A DNA stretch of 64,000 nt from NCBI RefSeq assembly GCF_945890115.1, contig NZ_CAMDCK010000005.1:62001-126000 (forward strand), given 5' to 3'. This stretch comes from Sphingorhabdus sp. EL138 (GTDB lineage: Bacteria > Pseudomonadota > Alphaproteobacteria > Sphingomonadales > Sphingomonadaceae). Of the stretch, positions 9,211 through 18,507 are shown piece by piece. The notes under the pieces were generated by a model, which worked only from the letters and a program-made list of their open reading frames with translations, made no database searches and was not told the DNA's origin. Positions within the stretch are counted from its first letter, which is position 1. The number at the start of each line of letters is the position of its first letter. A program made the translations under genes and the position numbers.

Positions 9211-11406
9211 TTACGCAGCGGCTTTGTACAAAGTCTCGCCTTTGTCCGCCATTTCGCGGAAGCTTATCGGTGGCGCAAAACGGTTCCCGAAACGCTGGGC
9301 CAGATTGTCAGCGGTACGGACGAAGTTCTCAAGGCCAACGGTATCGATATAGCTCATAGGACCGCCCGTATAAGGTGCAAAACCCCAACCAAAAATCGCG
9401 CCCAAATCCGCGCTTTGCGGGTCTTTGACGACATCTTCTTCAAAGCACTGCGCCGTCGCAATCAGCTGAATATACAATAAACGCTGCTTCACCTCTTCGA
9501 CCGACGGCTGTTCCTCGGCGAGCGGATAATGCTCGGCCATGCCCTGCCATAGGCTCAGGCGCTCGCCCTTGGCGTCATAGTCATAAAAGCCAGAGCCAAA
9601 ACGGCGCCCCTTGCGGTCAAGCGTGACCACCATCAACTCCATAAAGTCTTCAGTGCCGCTGGGTTGATAGGCGTCGCCCAATTCCTTCTTGGTCGATTGC
9701 ATAACGTCATAGCCCAGTTGCAACGTGGTCTCGTCCAGCAACGCCAGCGGGCCGATGGGCATGCCAAGTGCCTTGGCTGCATTTTCGATCAAAGCGGGCT
9801 TCACGCCCTCCGTCACCAGCTTCATCGCCTCCCCCATATAAGGCGGGAACACGCGGTTGGTGAAAAATCCGCGTACATCCTTAACCACAATCGGCGTCTT
9901 CTTAATCTTGGCGTTATAATCAAACGCCGCTGCCAAGGCACGATCACCCGTTAACGCGCCCGGAATAATCTCCAACAACGGCATCTTTTCAACAGGCGAG
10001 AAGAAGTGCAGCCCGACAAACAATTCGGGACGTGACGAATTTTTCGCCAAACCGGAAATCGGCAGCGTCGACGTATTGGATGCGAAAACGACATCCGGAC
10101 GAATGACCGCTTCTGCCTTTTTGATAACATCGGCCTTTACATCGGGGCGTTCAAAAACAGCTTCGATGATGAGGTCTACGTCTTTCAGATCATCATAATT
10201 GTCCGTTGGCGTAATCCGCGCCATGAAGGCGTCACCGGCTTCTTTGGTCATCTTGCCACGGCTGACGGCCTTGTCGATGATCTTGCGGCTGTAATCGACT
10301 GCCTTGTTGGCGTCTTCTAGGCTACGGTCCAGAACAACGACATCCATGCCACCCTTCACGGTAACATGCGTGATGCCCGACCCCATAAGGCCGCCGCCCA
10401 AAACGCCAACCTTCTTGATCTCAACCGGCGGCACGCCTGCGGGACGGCCAGCGCCCTTTTCGGCGGCCTGCTTGTTAATGAACAAGGTACGGATCATGTT
10501 TTTGGCTTGGCTGCCCGAAAGCAACTTCGTGAAATATTTCGATTCCACACGCAGCGCGGTGTCGAATGGCAGGATCGAGCCTTCATACAGACAGGACAAT
10601 ATCGCCTTTATGGCATCGAAATTGCCTTTGCTTTCCTTGTGCGCCATGGCGTTGAGGCCAACGAATAACTGCACGGCGCGAGGGTCCATTGCCCCTGCCC
10701 CACCCGGGAATTTGAAATCCTTCTTATCCCACGGTGCCGTAACCTTCGGATTGGCCTTCACCCATGCCTTGGCATTGGCAACCAAGTCAGCCGCAGGCGC
10801 GACGTCGTGCACCAACCCTTGTGCCTTAGCCGTGGCGGGGTCGAGCGCCTTGCCTTGAATGATCATCATCGCGGCATTCTGCAGGCCGATCAGGCGCGGC
10901 GTGCGCTGCGTACCGCCGCCACCGGGCAGCAAGCCCACCATGACTTCTGGCATGCCCAGCTGGATCTTCGGATGATCAGCAACGACGCGATAATGGCATG
11001 CCAAAGCCAGCTCAAGCCCGCCGCCCAAGGCAAGGCCATTCAGTGCGCAAGCCACTGGCTTGGCCGAAGCTTTGCCGCTGCTCAGGTCCTTGGCAGACTG
11101 CCCGCCCGTTTCCATTTTGCGCAGCAATACGTTCAGGGCAAACGCCTGATCGAAAGCTTCTTTGGTGCTGTTCGCCTTCGCGCCGCCCAGCATGGTCAAG
11201 TCAGCGCCGGCCAAGAAACTGGATTTTTTGCCGGATGTAATCACAGCGCCCTTAACGGCTTCGTTGGTGGTGAAATCATCAACCCATTTGCCGAATTCTT
11301 CAATCAACGCGCCGTTCCACACATTCATAGAGGCGTCGGGCAGATCGATTGTCAAAAGTGCGATGCCATCGGCGTCGATATCGACGGAGAAAGTTTTGTA
11401 AGTCAT
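9211..11406 (-). CDS. Enoyl-CoA hydratase / 3-hydroxyacyl-CoA dehydrogenase (FadJ/FadB-like)
   Basis: 731-residue bifunctional beta-oxidation enzyme. The N-terminal crotonase domain has NGLALGGGLELALACHYR (oxyanion-hole and first acidic residue) and MPEVMVGLLPGGGGTQRTPRL. From about residue 330 a 3-hydroxyacyl-CoA dehydrogenase domain follows, with the Rossmann motif VGVLGGGLMGSGI, and VGLHFFSPVEKMPLLEII containing the catalytic His. It hydrates trans-2-enoyl-CoA and oxidises the 3-hydroxyacyl-CoA with NAD+. ATG at 11406 (MTYKTFSVDIDADG) follows AAGGAACGA; the 46 extra codons in frame upstream are not family-like. It lies downstream of thiolase and a CoA transferase/racemase on the same strand, but a repeat separates it from thiolase by 145 bp. 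Confidence 0.95.
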   Translation of the reverse strand: MTYKTFSVDIDADGIALLTIDLPDASMNVWNGALIEEFGKWVDDFTTNEAVKGAVITSGKKSSFLAGADLTMLGGAKANSTKEAFDQAFALNVLLRKMETGGQSAKDLSSGKASAKPVACALNGLALGGGLELALACHYRVVADHPKIQLGMPEVMVGLLPGGGGTQRTPRLIGLQNAAMMIIQGKALDPATAKAQGLVHDVAPAADLVANAKAWVKANPKVTAPWDKKDFKFPGGAGAMDPRAVQLFVGLNAMAHKESKGNFDAIKAILSCLYEGSILPFDTALRVESKYFTKLLSGSQAKNMIRTLFINKQAAEKGAGRPAGVPPVEIKKVGVLGGGLMGSGITHVTVKGGMDVVVLDRSLEDANKAVDYSRKIIDKAVSRGKMTKEAGDAFMARITPTDNYDDLKDVDLIIEAVFERPDVKADVIKKAEAVIRPDVVFASNTSTLPISGLAKNSSRPELFVGLHFFSPVEKMPLLEIIPGALTGDRALAAAFDYNAKIKKTPIVVKDVRGFFTNRVFPPYMGEAMKLVTEGVKPALIENAAKALGMPIGPLALLDETTLQLGYDVMQSTKKELGDAYQPSGTEDFMELMVVTLDRKGRRFGSGFYDYDAKGERLSLWQGMAEHYPLAEEQPSVEEVKQRLLYIQLIATAQCFEEDVVKDPQSADLGAIFGWGFAPYTGGPMSYIDTVGLENFVRTADNLAQRFGNRFAPPISFREMADKGETLYKAAA

Positions 11407-11448
11407 ATCTTCGTTCCTTGTTCGCGCGTTTTCGCACCAATCTAAAAC

Positions 11449-11545
11449 TTTGTCACCCCCGGCTTGATCGGAGGTCCATGGCCATATCCGTCGGTTTACG
11501 CTGACGTGCCGGACCATGGATCCCCGCGTTCGCGCGGATGACAAA
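11449..11545. repeat. Short inverted-repeat element, TTTGTCA...TGACAAA family
   Basis: The left end TTTGTCACCCCCGGCTTGAT and the inverse right end (TGACAAA at 11539-11545) are roughly complementary, and CCATGG occurs inside each arm (near 11477 and 11514). A second copy of the same architecture is at 45298-45392. It lies between thiolase and the FadJ-like gene. No ORF; probably a REP/MITE-like mobile repeat. Confidence 0.75.
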
Positions 11546-11551
11546 ACTAGG

Positions 11552-12766
11552 TTAATTCACGCGTTCGATGATGGTTGCGGTGCCCATGCCTGCGCCGATG
11601 CACAAGGTGGTGAGCGCAGTCGACTTGCCGGACCGCTCCAGCTCATCCAATACCGTCCCGAGGATCATCGCACCCGTTGCACCCAAAGGATGGCCCATGG
11701 CGATTGCGCCGCCGTTCACGTTGATGTTGGAATGATCGATGTGCATCGCTTCCATGAAACGCAGGACAACCGAAGCAAACGCTTCGTTCAATTCCCACAC
11801 GTCAATGTCGTTTTTGTCCATCCCTGCACACGCCAGCGCCTTCTGCGCCGCAAATTCGGGGCCAGTGAGCATGATGGCAGGTTCCGAACCGACAGAAGCC
11901 ATCGACACGATCCGCGCCCGCGCCTTCAGGCCGTATTTTTCGCCAGCTTCCTTCGTACCGATCAGCACGGCGGCAGAACCATCGACGATACCCGAACTGT
12001 TGCCAGCATGGTGGACATGATTGATCTTTTCGACGTCGGGATAGCGCATGATGGCAATGTCATCAAAGCCAGGCATCATCGTGCCCATCATCTGGAATGC
12101 AGGTGCCAATGCGCCCAAGGACTGCATATCGGTTTGGGGGCGCATCAATTCATCATGGTCAAGCACAACCTCCCCAATGACATCCTTGATCGGCAGGATC
12201 GAGCGCGCAAAGCGCTTCTCGGCCCATGCGCGGCCAGCGCGCTTCTGGCTTTCAACGGCATAAGCGTCGACATCGTCGCGGCTGTACCCATATTTGGTGG
12301 CGATAAGGTCAGCCGAGATACCTTGCGGAATGAAATAATTGGCAATCGCCGAACGGGGGTCGATCGGCCATGCGCCGCCGTCTGAACCCATGGGCACGCG
12401 GCTCATCGATTCAATGCCGCCGCCAACCGCCAGATCGCACTCGCCGGATTTCACCTTAGCAGCAGCGATGTTCGACGCTTCAAGGCCAGAACCACAAAAA
12501 CGGTTCACTTGAATACCCGAAGTCGTGTGCGGATAGCCAGCGGCGAGGATCGCGGTACGCGTAATGACTGCGCCTTGTTCCCCCACGGGCGAAACGCAAC
12601 CAAAGGCCACATCCTCAATCTCTTCGCCCGACAGGCCGTTACGATCGCGAATTGCGGCCAAGACCTGCGCTGCCAGATCGATGGGCGTAATTTCATGTAG
12701 CGCGCCATCAGGGCGGCCCTTGCCACGCGGGCTGCGCACAGCGTCATAAATATAGGCTTCAGTCAT
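11552..12766 (-). CDS. Acetyl-CoA C-acyltransferase (thiolase)
   Basis: 404 residues, normal thiolase length. Catalyses thiolytic cleavage of 3-ketoacyl-CoA (or the reverse condensation). The acylated Cys is in [11 protein letters not shown] near residue 89, the His in [15 protein letters not shown], and the second Cys in [16 protein letters not shown] at the C-terminus; ELNEAFA is also present. The gene starts two bases after the stop of the CoA transferase/racemase gene (stop at 12769, start at 12766), so the two are very probably co-transcribed and coupled. With the downstream FadJ-like protein it completes the last two steps of beta-oxidation. Confidence 0.95.
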   Translation of the reverse strand: MTEAYIYDAVRSPRGKGRPDGALHEITPIDLAAQVLAAIRDRNGLSGEEIEDVAFGCVSPVGEQGAVITRTAILAAGYPHTTSGIQVNRFCGSGLEASNIAAAKVKSGECDLAVGGGIESMSRVPMGSDGGAWPIDPRSAIANYFIPQGISADLIATKYGYSRDDVDAYAVESQKRAGRAWAEKRFARSILPIKDVIGEVVLDHDELMRPQTDMQSLGALAPAFQMMGTMMPGFDDIAIMRYPDVEKINHVHHAGNSSGIVDGSAAVLIGTKEAGEKYGLKARARIVSMASVGSEPAIMLTGPEFAAQKALACAGMDKNDIDVWELNEAFASVVLRFMEAMHIDHSNINVNGGAIAMGHPLGATGAMILGTVLDELERSGKSTALTTLCIGAGMGTATIIERVN

Positions 12767-12768
12767 AT

Positions 12769-13926
12769 TTAATCCTTATTTGTGACCACGGCGCCCGCCG
12801 CGATCAATTGGGAGATTTCCTGTTCACCAAGGCCAGCCTCGGTCAATATATCGGCATAATCGCCGCCTTTTGTTGCAATATCGAAATGGGTAGCCAATGG
12901 CTGCGTTGCAAGTCGCGGCGCAACTTGCGGATGCAACCAATGACCATCCTGCACAAAGGCCTGCCGCGCGGCGTTTGCGGGATGGGATGCGGCCTCAACA
13001 TAATCCAGCACGGGCGTAACGCAGGCGTCGGTTCCGGCAAAAATCGCTTCCCATTCGTCGCGGGTTTTGGTCGCGAACACATCTTCCAGCAGTTCATGCT
13101 GCTTAGCCCACGCCGAGCGGTCATGCTGATCGCCATATACATCCTTGTCGACAGGCAAACGCTCCATCATCGCGGCAAAAAACTGCGGTTCAATGCAGCC
13201 AACGGCCGTAAACTTACCGTCGGACGTCATATAACAACGGTAGAACGGCATCGCCCCATCGAGCAAATTTGCCTCACGCTGCGTGCGCCATTGGCCAAGC
13301 CCTGTCATGCCATGCACAAAGCTCATCAGGCTGTTGGTGCCATCGACAATCGCCGCATCCACTATATTGCCCTTACCTGTGCGTGCGCGCTCGACCAAAG
13401 CGGCAAGGATACCGTTGACGAGAAACATTGACCCGCCGCCAAAATCGCCGATCATGTTGAGCGGCGGAACCGGCGGCTGCCCATGCTTGCCAATCGCGTT
13501 CAAAACACCCGTCATGCCGATATAATTAATGTCATGCCCGGCCATTTGGTTCCACGGACCCTTCTGGCCCCAGCCAGTCATCCGGCCATAAATAAGACGA
13601 GGGTTAATCGCGTGGCAAACATCGGGGGCAACCCCCATCCGTTCCGTCACACCCGGCCGCAGTCCTTCGATCAAGACATCCGCAGATTCAACCAGCTTCA
13701 ACAATGCGGCAACCGCCTCGGGTTTCTTCAAATCAAGAATTATTGATTTTTTACCGCGCGCATCAATGGCCTTGGGCACGATTGAGCCACCTGGCCTGTC
13801 GATGACAATCACATCCGCACCCATGTCCGCCAGCAACTGTCCCGCATAAGGCCCGGGGCCAATGCCAGCAAGTTCGACAATCTTTATGCCGCTTAACGGA
13901 CCGGATTTGGCGGGAGAATCGGTCAT
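12769..13926 (-). CDS. CaiB/BaiF CoA-transferase family, alpha-methylacyl-CoA racemase-like
   Basis: 385 residues. Class III CoA-transferase fold with the racemase-type signatures GIGPGPYAGQLLADMGADV, RLIYGRMTGWGQKGPW, GHDINYIGMTG, GDFGGGSMFL and VGCIEPQFF. Alpha-methylacyl-CoA racemases epimerise 2-methyl-branched acyl-CoAs so that beta-oxidation can proceed, which fits the thiolase and FadJ-like genes behind it. ATG at 13926 (MTDSPAKSGP) is chosen over the in-frame codons upstream because homology begins just after it. It is first in the operon; a perfect palindrome TTGACGC-AA-GCGTCAA lies 70 bp upstream. Confidence 0.9.
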   Translation of the reverse strand: MTDSPAKSGPLSGIKIVELAGIGPGPYAGQLLADMGADVIVIDRPGGSIVPKAIDARGKKSIILDLKKPEAVAALLKLVESADVLIEGLRPGVTERMGVAPDVCHAINPRLIYGRMTGWGQKGPWNQMAGHDINYIGMTGVLNAIGKHGQPPVPPLNMIGDFGGGSMFLVNGILAALVERARTGKGNIVDAAIVDGTNSLMSFVHGMTGLGQWRTQREANLLDGAMPFYRCYMTSDGKFTAVGCIEPQFFAAMMERLPVDKDVYGDQHDRSAWAKQHELLEDVFATKTRDEWEAIFAGTDACVTPVLDYVEAASHPANAARQAFVQDGHWLHPQVAPRLATQPLATHFDIATKGGDYADILTEAGLGEQEISQLIAAGAVVTNKD

Positions 13927-13995
13927 GAAGTGGTTTCCGTTACGGTAGGCGTTTAATCGCCTGATTAAGCCGCCTCTTTTAAGGTGCCCACGCAC

Positions 13996-14011
13996 TTGAC
14001 GCAAGCGTCAA
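13996..14011. promoter_or_regulatory. Palindromic operator candidate (LiuR-like)
   Basis: TTGACGCAAGCGTCAA is a perfect palindrome with 7-base arms around AA, 70 bp upstream of the CoA transferase/racemase-thiolase-FadJ genes. Its shape resembles the ACG...CGT operators described for MerR-type LiuR regulators of branched-chain and fatty acid catabolism in proteobacteria. The regulator gene is not in the window. Confidence 0.55.
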
Positions 14012-14088
14012 CTAAGTTTTTTAGCGTGGAGCAATTGCCGCGCGGAGCTTATTGAAACAAATGCCGCCTGACGGCCAAAAGACGGAAA

Positions 14089-15216
14089 TCAATCCACGTC
14101 GTCAACGGCAACCGCTTCACCTGTAACCCGCTGGGCCAATGCGGCCGCGATAAAATTGTCTAGGTCGCCGTCAAGTACGTCGCCGGGTGTTGGCGACGTA
14201 ACGCCCGTGCGTAGGTCTTTGACCATTTGATAGGGTTGCAGCACGTAAGAACGGATCTGGTGGCCCCAACCGATTTCGGTCTTGGCCGCATATTCGCCGC
14301 TCGCGACCTCTTCGCGCTTGCGCAGTTCGGCTTCGTAAAGACGCGCTTTCAACATACCCATCGCGGTGGCGCGGTTTTTATGTTGGCTGCGGTCGTTCTG
14401 GCTGGCGACGACAATGCCCGAAGGTTTGTGCGTGATGCGGACGGCTGAGTCCGTGGTGTTAACGTGCTGCCCACCAGCGCCAGACGCGCGGTAGGTGTCG
14501 ATCTTCAAATCGCCTTCGTTGATTTCAATGTCGATATTGTCGTCAATGACCGGATACACCCAGACGCTTGAAAAGCTCGTATGCCGCTTTGCCGCGCTGT
14601 CATAAGGCGAAATGCGGACCAGACGGTGGACGCCGCTTTCGGTCTTGGCATAGCCGTACGCATTCTCGCCCTTCACCAGCAGAGTGGCGGATTTTATACC
14701 TGCCTGATCACCCGCCTGATAATCGACCATCTCCACCTTATACCCGCGTTGTTCGGCCCAGCGATAATACATGCGCTGCAACATTTCGGCCCAGTCTTGG
14801 CTCTCGGTGCCGCCCGCGCCCGCATGAATTTCAATGAAAGTGTCATTGCCGTCTGCTTCGCCCGACAACAATGCAGAGACCTTGTCGCGGTCGGCACGGT
14901 CAGCCAATGCTTTCAGTGCAGCGGCGCCTTCATCGCCCAACTCGGCGTCGCCTTCCATCTCGGCAAGTTCGATTAATTCAACCGTGCCCGCCTTGTCGGC
15001 GTCGATTTCGCGCACAGTCCCAATGGCCGCATCCAAGCGGCGGCGTTCGCGCATAACTTCTTCGGCAGCTTTCGGATTATCCCACAAGGTAGGGTCCTCA
15101 ACCTTGGCGTTTAGTTCATCCAAGCGGCGCAAAGCACGGTCCCAGTCAAGCGACATCTTGACGAGGTTGAGGGCGGCATCAATGCGGGCAACATAGCCTT
15201 CTGCGTCGGCGCGCAT
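14089..15216 (-). CDS. prfB: Peptide chain release factor 2
   Basis: 375 residues. Recognises UGA/UAA stop codons in the ribosomal A site and triggers peptide release. GGQ is in [20 protein letters not shown]; the codon-recognition loop reads [13 protein letters not shown], with Tyr in place of the Phe of the E. coli SPF tripeptide. ATG at 15216 (MRADAEGYV) has TTGGAG upstream. The position where E. coli prfB has its programmed +1 frameshift (CTTTGAC) reads CTTGAC in frame (15145-15150), so this gene needs no frameshift. It lies downstream of mrcA on the same strand with a repeat between. Confidence 0.97.
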   Translation of the reverse strand: MRADAEGYVARIDAALNLVKMSLDWDRALRRLDELNAKVEDPTLWDNPKAAEEVMRERRRLDAAIGTVREIDADKAGTVELIELAEMEGDAELGDEGAAALKALADRADRDKVSALLSGEADGNDTFIEIHAGAGGTESQDWAEMLQRMYYRWAEQRGYKVEMVDYQAGDQAGIKSATLLVKGENAYGYAKTESGVHRLVRISPYDSAAKRHTSFSSVWVYPVIDDNIDIEINEGDLKIDTYRASGAGGQHVNTTDSAVRITHKPSGIVVASQNDRSQHKNRATAMGMLKARLYEAELRKREEVASGEYAAKTEIGWGHQIRSYVLQPYQMVKDLRTGVTSPTPGDVLDGDLDNFIAAALAQRVTGEAVAVDDVD

Positions 15217-15320
15217 AAGAAACTCCAAGGGATTGAAAAGGTCAGCCGCGGCCTTTAGCGGATTGGACGCTCAAGTCAAAGGCAGCGATGACCAGAGTTA
15301 CCCGCCGCAAGCCGAAATCT

Positions 15321-15345
15321 ATTAGGGTCAGGACCTAATAAATTC
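15321..15345. repeat. TTAGGGTCAGGACC repeat, supplies the mrcA stop codon
   Basis: ATTAGGGTCAGGACCTAATA is one copy of a short near-palindromic repeat (TTAGG...CCTAA) seen at six places in the window. Read on the minus strand it contains TAG (15335-15337), the stop codon of mrcA. The bases beyond (aaattcc) also resemble the ends of the 269-bp element at 23523-23791. Confidence 0.8.
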
Positions 15346-17851
15346 CGCCCTCTTGCTGGATAAACTCCTGGTCGCGCTTTGTCCCGACGCTTGCGCTTGG
15401 GGCATTGGCCGCGCCGGCAGCACCAGCAGACTCCGTTTCAGCCGCTTTCTTTGGCGTGTCATCCCGCGTGGCCATTTCTTCTTGACGGATAGATCGCTTT
15501 GGCTCCGTCTCGGCCTTGAATGCCTCCCAAATCACGGCGCTTAGCGGGTCATCAATCGGCCAAGCACCATATACGCGCTTGCCACTCCTGCGATCTACGC
15601 GGACAAGCCGTGTTCCGGCAGGGGCGATGAACGGCGTCTTTGGCATATCGGCCATCGCGGTGCGTGCGAACTGTTTAAAAATGGGCGCAGCCAGTGAGCT
15701 TCCCTGCGCATAGCCACCCATATTGCGCGGTTGGTCAAAGCCCAAATAGAGGCCCGCCAACAAATGCGGCGATCCGCCAATGAACCAGACATTGGTGGGA
15801 CCGGTGGTTGTCCCGGTTTTGCCGAACAATGGCCGGTCAAGTTCACGCAATGTGACAGCGGTGCCACGTTGTATCACGCCTTCCAACATATGCACGACTT
15901 GATACGCCGTGATGGGGTCCATGACTTGCTTGCCCGTAGGTGTGAAGCGCGGCATTGGCCTGCCATTCCAATCGGGCGCGCGGCACCCCATGCAAGGCTT
16001 CCATTTGGCTGGCCAAATAACCTTGCCTTTGCGATTTTGCGCAAAATCAATGAATGTCGGTTTCAATTCACGGCCTTGATTGACCAGCATCGAATAGGCA
16101 TTGACCATCTTCAACACTGTCGTGTCCCCTGCACCAAGGGCATAAGAGAGATAATCAGGATAATCCCCAATCGACATGTCACGCAAAGTGTCCGTCACAT
16201 TGTCCATACCCGATTCAGCCGCCGCCCGCACCGTCATCAGGTTGCGGGATTGTTCAAGACCCCAACGCATGGTTTGCGGGCCTGCCCCGCCACCTGTGAA
16301 ATTACGAAAGCATTTTTGGCCTAAGTTTGCACCTTGCCAGACGCAATAAGGCCCATCGACGATAATCGAAGTGGGCGTCATTCCATTGTCGAGCGCAGTT
16401 GCGTAAACAAAGGGTTTGATGGTTGAACCGGGTTGCCTTTGTGCCTGCGTCGCGCGGTTGAAACTGGAGATACGATTGTCGAAGCCACCTTGCACCGCGA
16501 GCACACGGCCATTGAAAGGATCTTGGACGACCATGCCACCGCCGACCTCTGGCACGCTGCGGACAACGAAGCTGTTCGTGCCATTGGGCGCAACGGCGAT
16601 CACGTCACCTGCCTTCATCGCGGCTGGACCGCCGTCAAGGCGCGCGGTCGAACCATCCGCAAATCCAACGCGCCCATTGCCCAGCGCAACGCCGGCACGC
16701 CAATTGGCATAATCGATACCAATATTGGTCGACGCAAAGCGGGATGGCCATTTGTCATCGGTAACGTCAATTGTACCCAAATTGGCTTTCCAAGCCTTGC
16801 CCGCATTGTAGCGAAGCAAGCCGTCACGCAACGCCTTGGTCGCCGCAAGTTGATGCTCGGGATGCATGGATGACCGGACCCACAGACCACCCGAATATAC
16901 GCTATAGGGCCCTGCTTCGTCGGTTTCGCCAAATTTTTCGATAAGCTGGCGGCGCACTTCTTCTGCAAAATAACCGCCCACATTTTTATAACCGGTTCCA
17001 CGTTGCGTCACCAGGCCAAGCGGTTGGACCCGCGCAGTCGCAAGCTGCGCATCGGTGATCCATCCGTTCGCCCGCATTTCGCCAAGCACCCAATTACGAC
17101 GGGACATGGCGAGATCCGCATTTTTGGCGCGCCCATAACGTTCCGGGGCCTTTGGTAGGATGGCCAGAAAGGCCATTTCATGCAGTAAAAGCTGATCAAC
17201 GCTTTTCGCGAAATACGCCTGCGCCGCGGCCTCAACCCCAAAGGATTGGCGCCCAAGCGCGATTTCATTAAGGTAGAGCGACAAAATCTGAGGCTTAGTC
17301 AGCGCGCTTTCGATACGCTTGGCTAAGATCGCCTCTTTAACCTTGCGGGTGTAACTATATTCGTTGGTCAACAGCAGGTTTTTCGCAACCTGTTGTGTGA
17401 TGGTCGATGCCCCCCGCGCGCGCTTGTCGCTAAAAATATTGTCAAAAATGGCTGACGCGATACCGGGATAATCAATCCCGCCATGGCTGAAAAACGTTTT
17501 ATCCTCGGCCGCGAGATAGGCATGTACCAACGTTTTCGGAAAGTCGGCATATTCCAACTGAACGCGCCGTTCTCGGGCGTAACTGTGAAACGGCTCTCCG
17601 TTGATGTCGCGCACCACCGTTGGCAGCGGTGATTCATATTCGATCAGCGCCTCTGCATCAGGAAGATTACGTGCAAACAACGCCCAGAATATCAAAAGCA
17701 GAACGAATAGCGCACCCGCAGCGTAAGTCGCCAAACGAAAACGCTTGTTTTGCCAATATCCATGCCAGCGAGTCACAAAATTTTCGGCGTCGCGTTTCAG
17801 CCGGTAACTGATAGTTGTCGGCACTTCGGCAGGTGGTGGCTGGGTATCCAT
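15335..17851 (-). CDS. mrcA: Penicillin-binding protein 1A
   Basis: 838-residue bifunctional peptidoglycan synthase of the inner membrane. One N-terminal membrane helix (about 42-62) precedes the GT51 glycosyltransferase domain: AAEDKTFFSHGG with the catalytic Glu, GASTITQQ, RKVKEAILA and ILSLYLNEIALG. The transpeptidase domain has QPGSTIKPF (SxxK nucleophile, near 470), SRN and GKTGTTTGPTN. It polymerises glycan strands and cross-links peptides. The C-terminal tail is rich in Ala, Glu and Lys and ends in QQEGGIY, with the stop codon inside a dispersed repeat, so the last residues may have been altered by repeat insertion. Amidase genes often found beside mrcA in this order are not seen here. 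Confidence 0.96.
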   Translation of the reverse strand: MDTQPPPAEVPTTISYRLKRDAENFVTRWHGYWQNKRFRLATYAAGALFVLLLIFWALFARNLPDAEALIEYESPLPTVVRDINGEPFHSYARERRVQLEYADFPKTLVHAYLAAEDKTFFSHGGIDYPGIASAIFDNIFSDKRARGASTITQQVAKNLLLTNEYSYTRKVKEAILAKRIESALTKPQILSLYLNEIALGRQSFGVEAAAQAYFAKSVDQLLLHEMAFLAILPKAPERYGRAKNADLAMSRRNWVLGEMRANGWITDAQLATARVQPLGLVTQRGTGYKNVGGYFAEEVRRQLIEKFGETDEAGPYSVYSGGLWVRSSMHPEHQLAATKALRDGLLRYNAGKAWKANLGTIDVTDDKWPSRFASTNIGIDYANWRAGVALGNGRVGFADGSTARLDGGPAAMKAGDVIAVAPNGTNSFVVRSVPEVGGGMVVQDPFNGRVLAVQGGFDNRISSFNRATQAQRQPGSTIKPFVYATALDNGMTPTSIIVDGPYCVWQGANLGQKCFRNFTGGGAGPQTMRWGLEQSRNLMTVRAAAESGMDNVTDTLRDMSIGDYPDYLSYALGAGDTTVLKMVNAYSMLVNQGRELKPTFIDFAQNRKGKVIWPAKWKPCMGCRAPDWNGRPMPRFTPTGKQVMDPITAYQVVHMLEGVIQRGTAVTLRELDRPLFGKTGTTTGPTNVWFIGGSPHLLAGLYLGFDQPRNMGGYAQGSSLAAPIFKQFARTAMADMPKTPFIAPAGTRLVRVDRRSGKRVYGAWPIDDPLSAVIWEAFKAETEPKRSIRQEEMATRDDTPKKAAETESAGAAGAANAPSASVGTKRDQEFIQQEGGIY

Positions 17852-17932
17852 TGCGCCCCCTATCTAGCCGATTTGCCGGACAGGTCCAGAATCTAAATCA
17901 GCAAAGGGACGCGAATTTGGCCATATGCCCAT

Positions 17933-18112
17933 TTAACGTGCCGCAATCCACCGTGCGGAATTGACTTGAATGGCATTGAACAGCGCCTGCGCGACCTCGC
18001 GCTGTCCTTTGGAGAGGCCAAGAAACGAAGAACGGCTGCATTGCTGAGGGTCAGGACCTATTTCAAGCGGCCAGTCATTTTTTACAAGCACCGGCCCCTG
18101 CCAAGCGATATT
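17933..18112 (-). pseudogene. C-terminal fragment of an unrecognised protein (tentative)
   Basis: An open frame on the minus strand, bounded upstream by TAA and ending in TAA at 17933, encodes about 59 residues, including SSFLGLSKGQREVAQALFNA and then VNSARWIAAR. It has good protein-like composition but no ATG; a GTG at 18091 is the only plausible start (52 residues). A diverged copy of the TTAGGGTCAGGACC repeat (18045-18062) lies within it. It could be the tail of a gene broken by the repeat, or a small real gene. The remainder of 17852-17932 holds nothing I recognise. Confidence 0.3.
18045..18062. repeat. Diverged TTAGGGTCAGGACC repeat
   Basis: GAGGGTCAGGACCTATTTCA matches the repeat core with one change (GAGGG for TAGGG). 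It lies in the gap between mrcA and rne and inside the gene-fragment frame at 17933-18112. Confidence 0.7.
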
Positions 18113-18454
18113 TTAATAAAAACGGTTCATGAGCCGTAATTGCAAGCTAAATCACGGGATGCTCTTGCCGATAACATGCGGGAGTGCTAGCGATTACCTA
18201 CAGGGAGTTCTGATGAATGCCCCGATAGTCCGCCGTTCGTTGTTTACGTTCGGCAATTTAACAGGTTGACGCTTCATGAGGCATGATATTTCCAACAACG
18301 CCGCCCAGTCAGGGTATGGCGCATGGGTTGGAAATCAAGCGCGCGAGATACACGCCCGCCATGCACAAGCAGCAGACGCATTTTTAACTTTTCCACCACA
18401 TCACTTTGCCGACAGGAACGCTATGCGTTCGGTCCGGCAACGTATCAACAATGA
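18113..18454. other. Non-coding region upstream of rne
   Basis: This stretch between the gene fragment and the rne leader hairpin has only short, unconvincing frames. It presumably carries the rne promoter and a long 5' untranslated leader, as is usual for rne, but I cannot point to a convincing -35/-10 pair. Confidence 0.4.
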
Positions 18455-18495
18455 AGCGAGCGGCCATCGGCTCATAACCGGCTGCCGGCCTCGCT
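18455..18495 (+). promoter_or_regulatory. Leader hairpin directly before the rne ribosome-binding site
   Basis: AGCGAGCGGCC (18455-18465) can pair with GGCCTCGCT (18487-18495) with a two-base bulge. The helix ends immediately before the GGAG (18496-18499) that precedes the rne ATG. E. coli RNase E represses itself through hairpins in its leader, so a similar role is plausible here but not shown. Confidence 0.45.
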
Positions 18496-18507
18496 GGAGT
18501 AAATTAC

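Noticed and set aside
15216-15228. Upstream in-frame TTG start for prfB (15228)
   Set aside because: The TTGGAG there is better read as the Shine-Dalgarno of the ATG at 15216.
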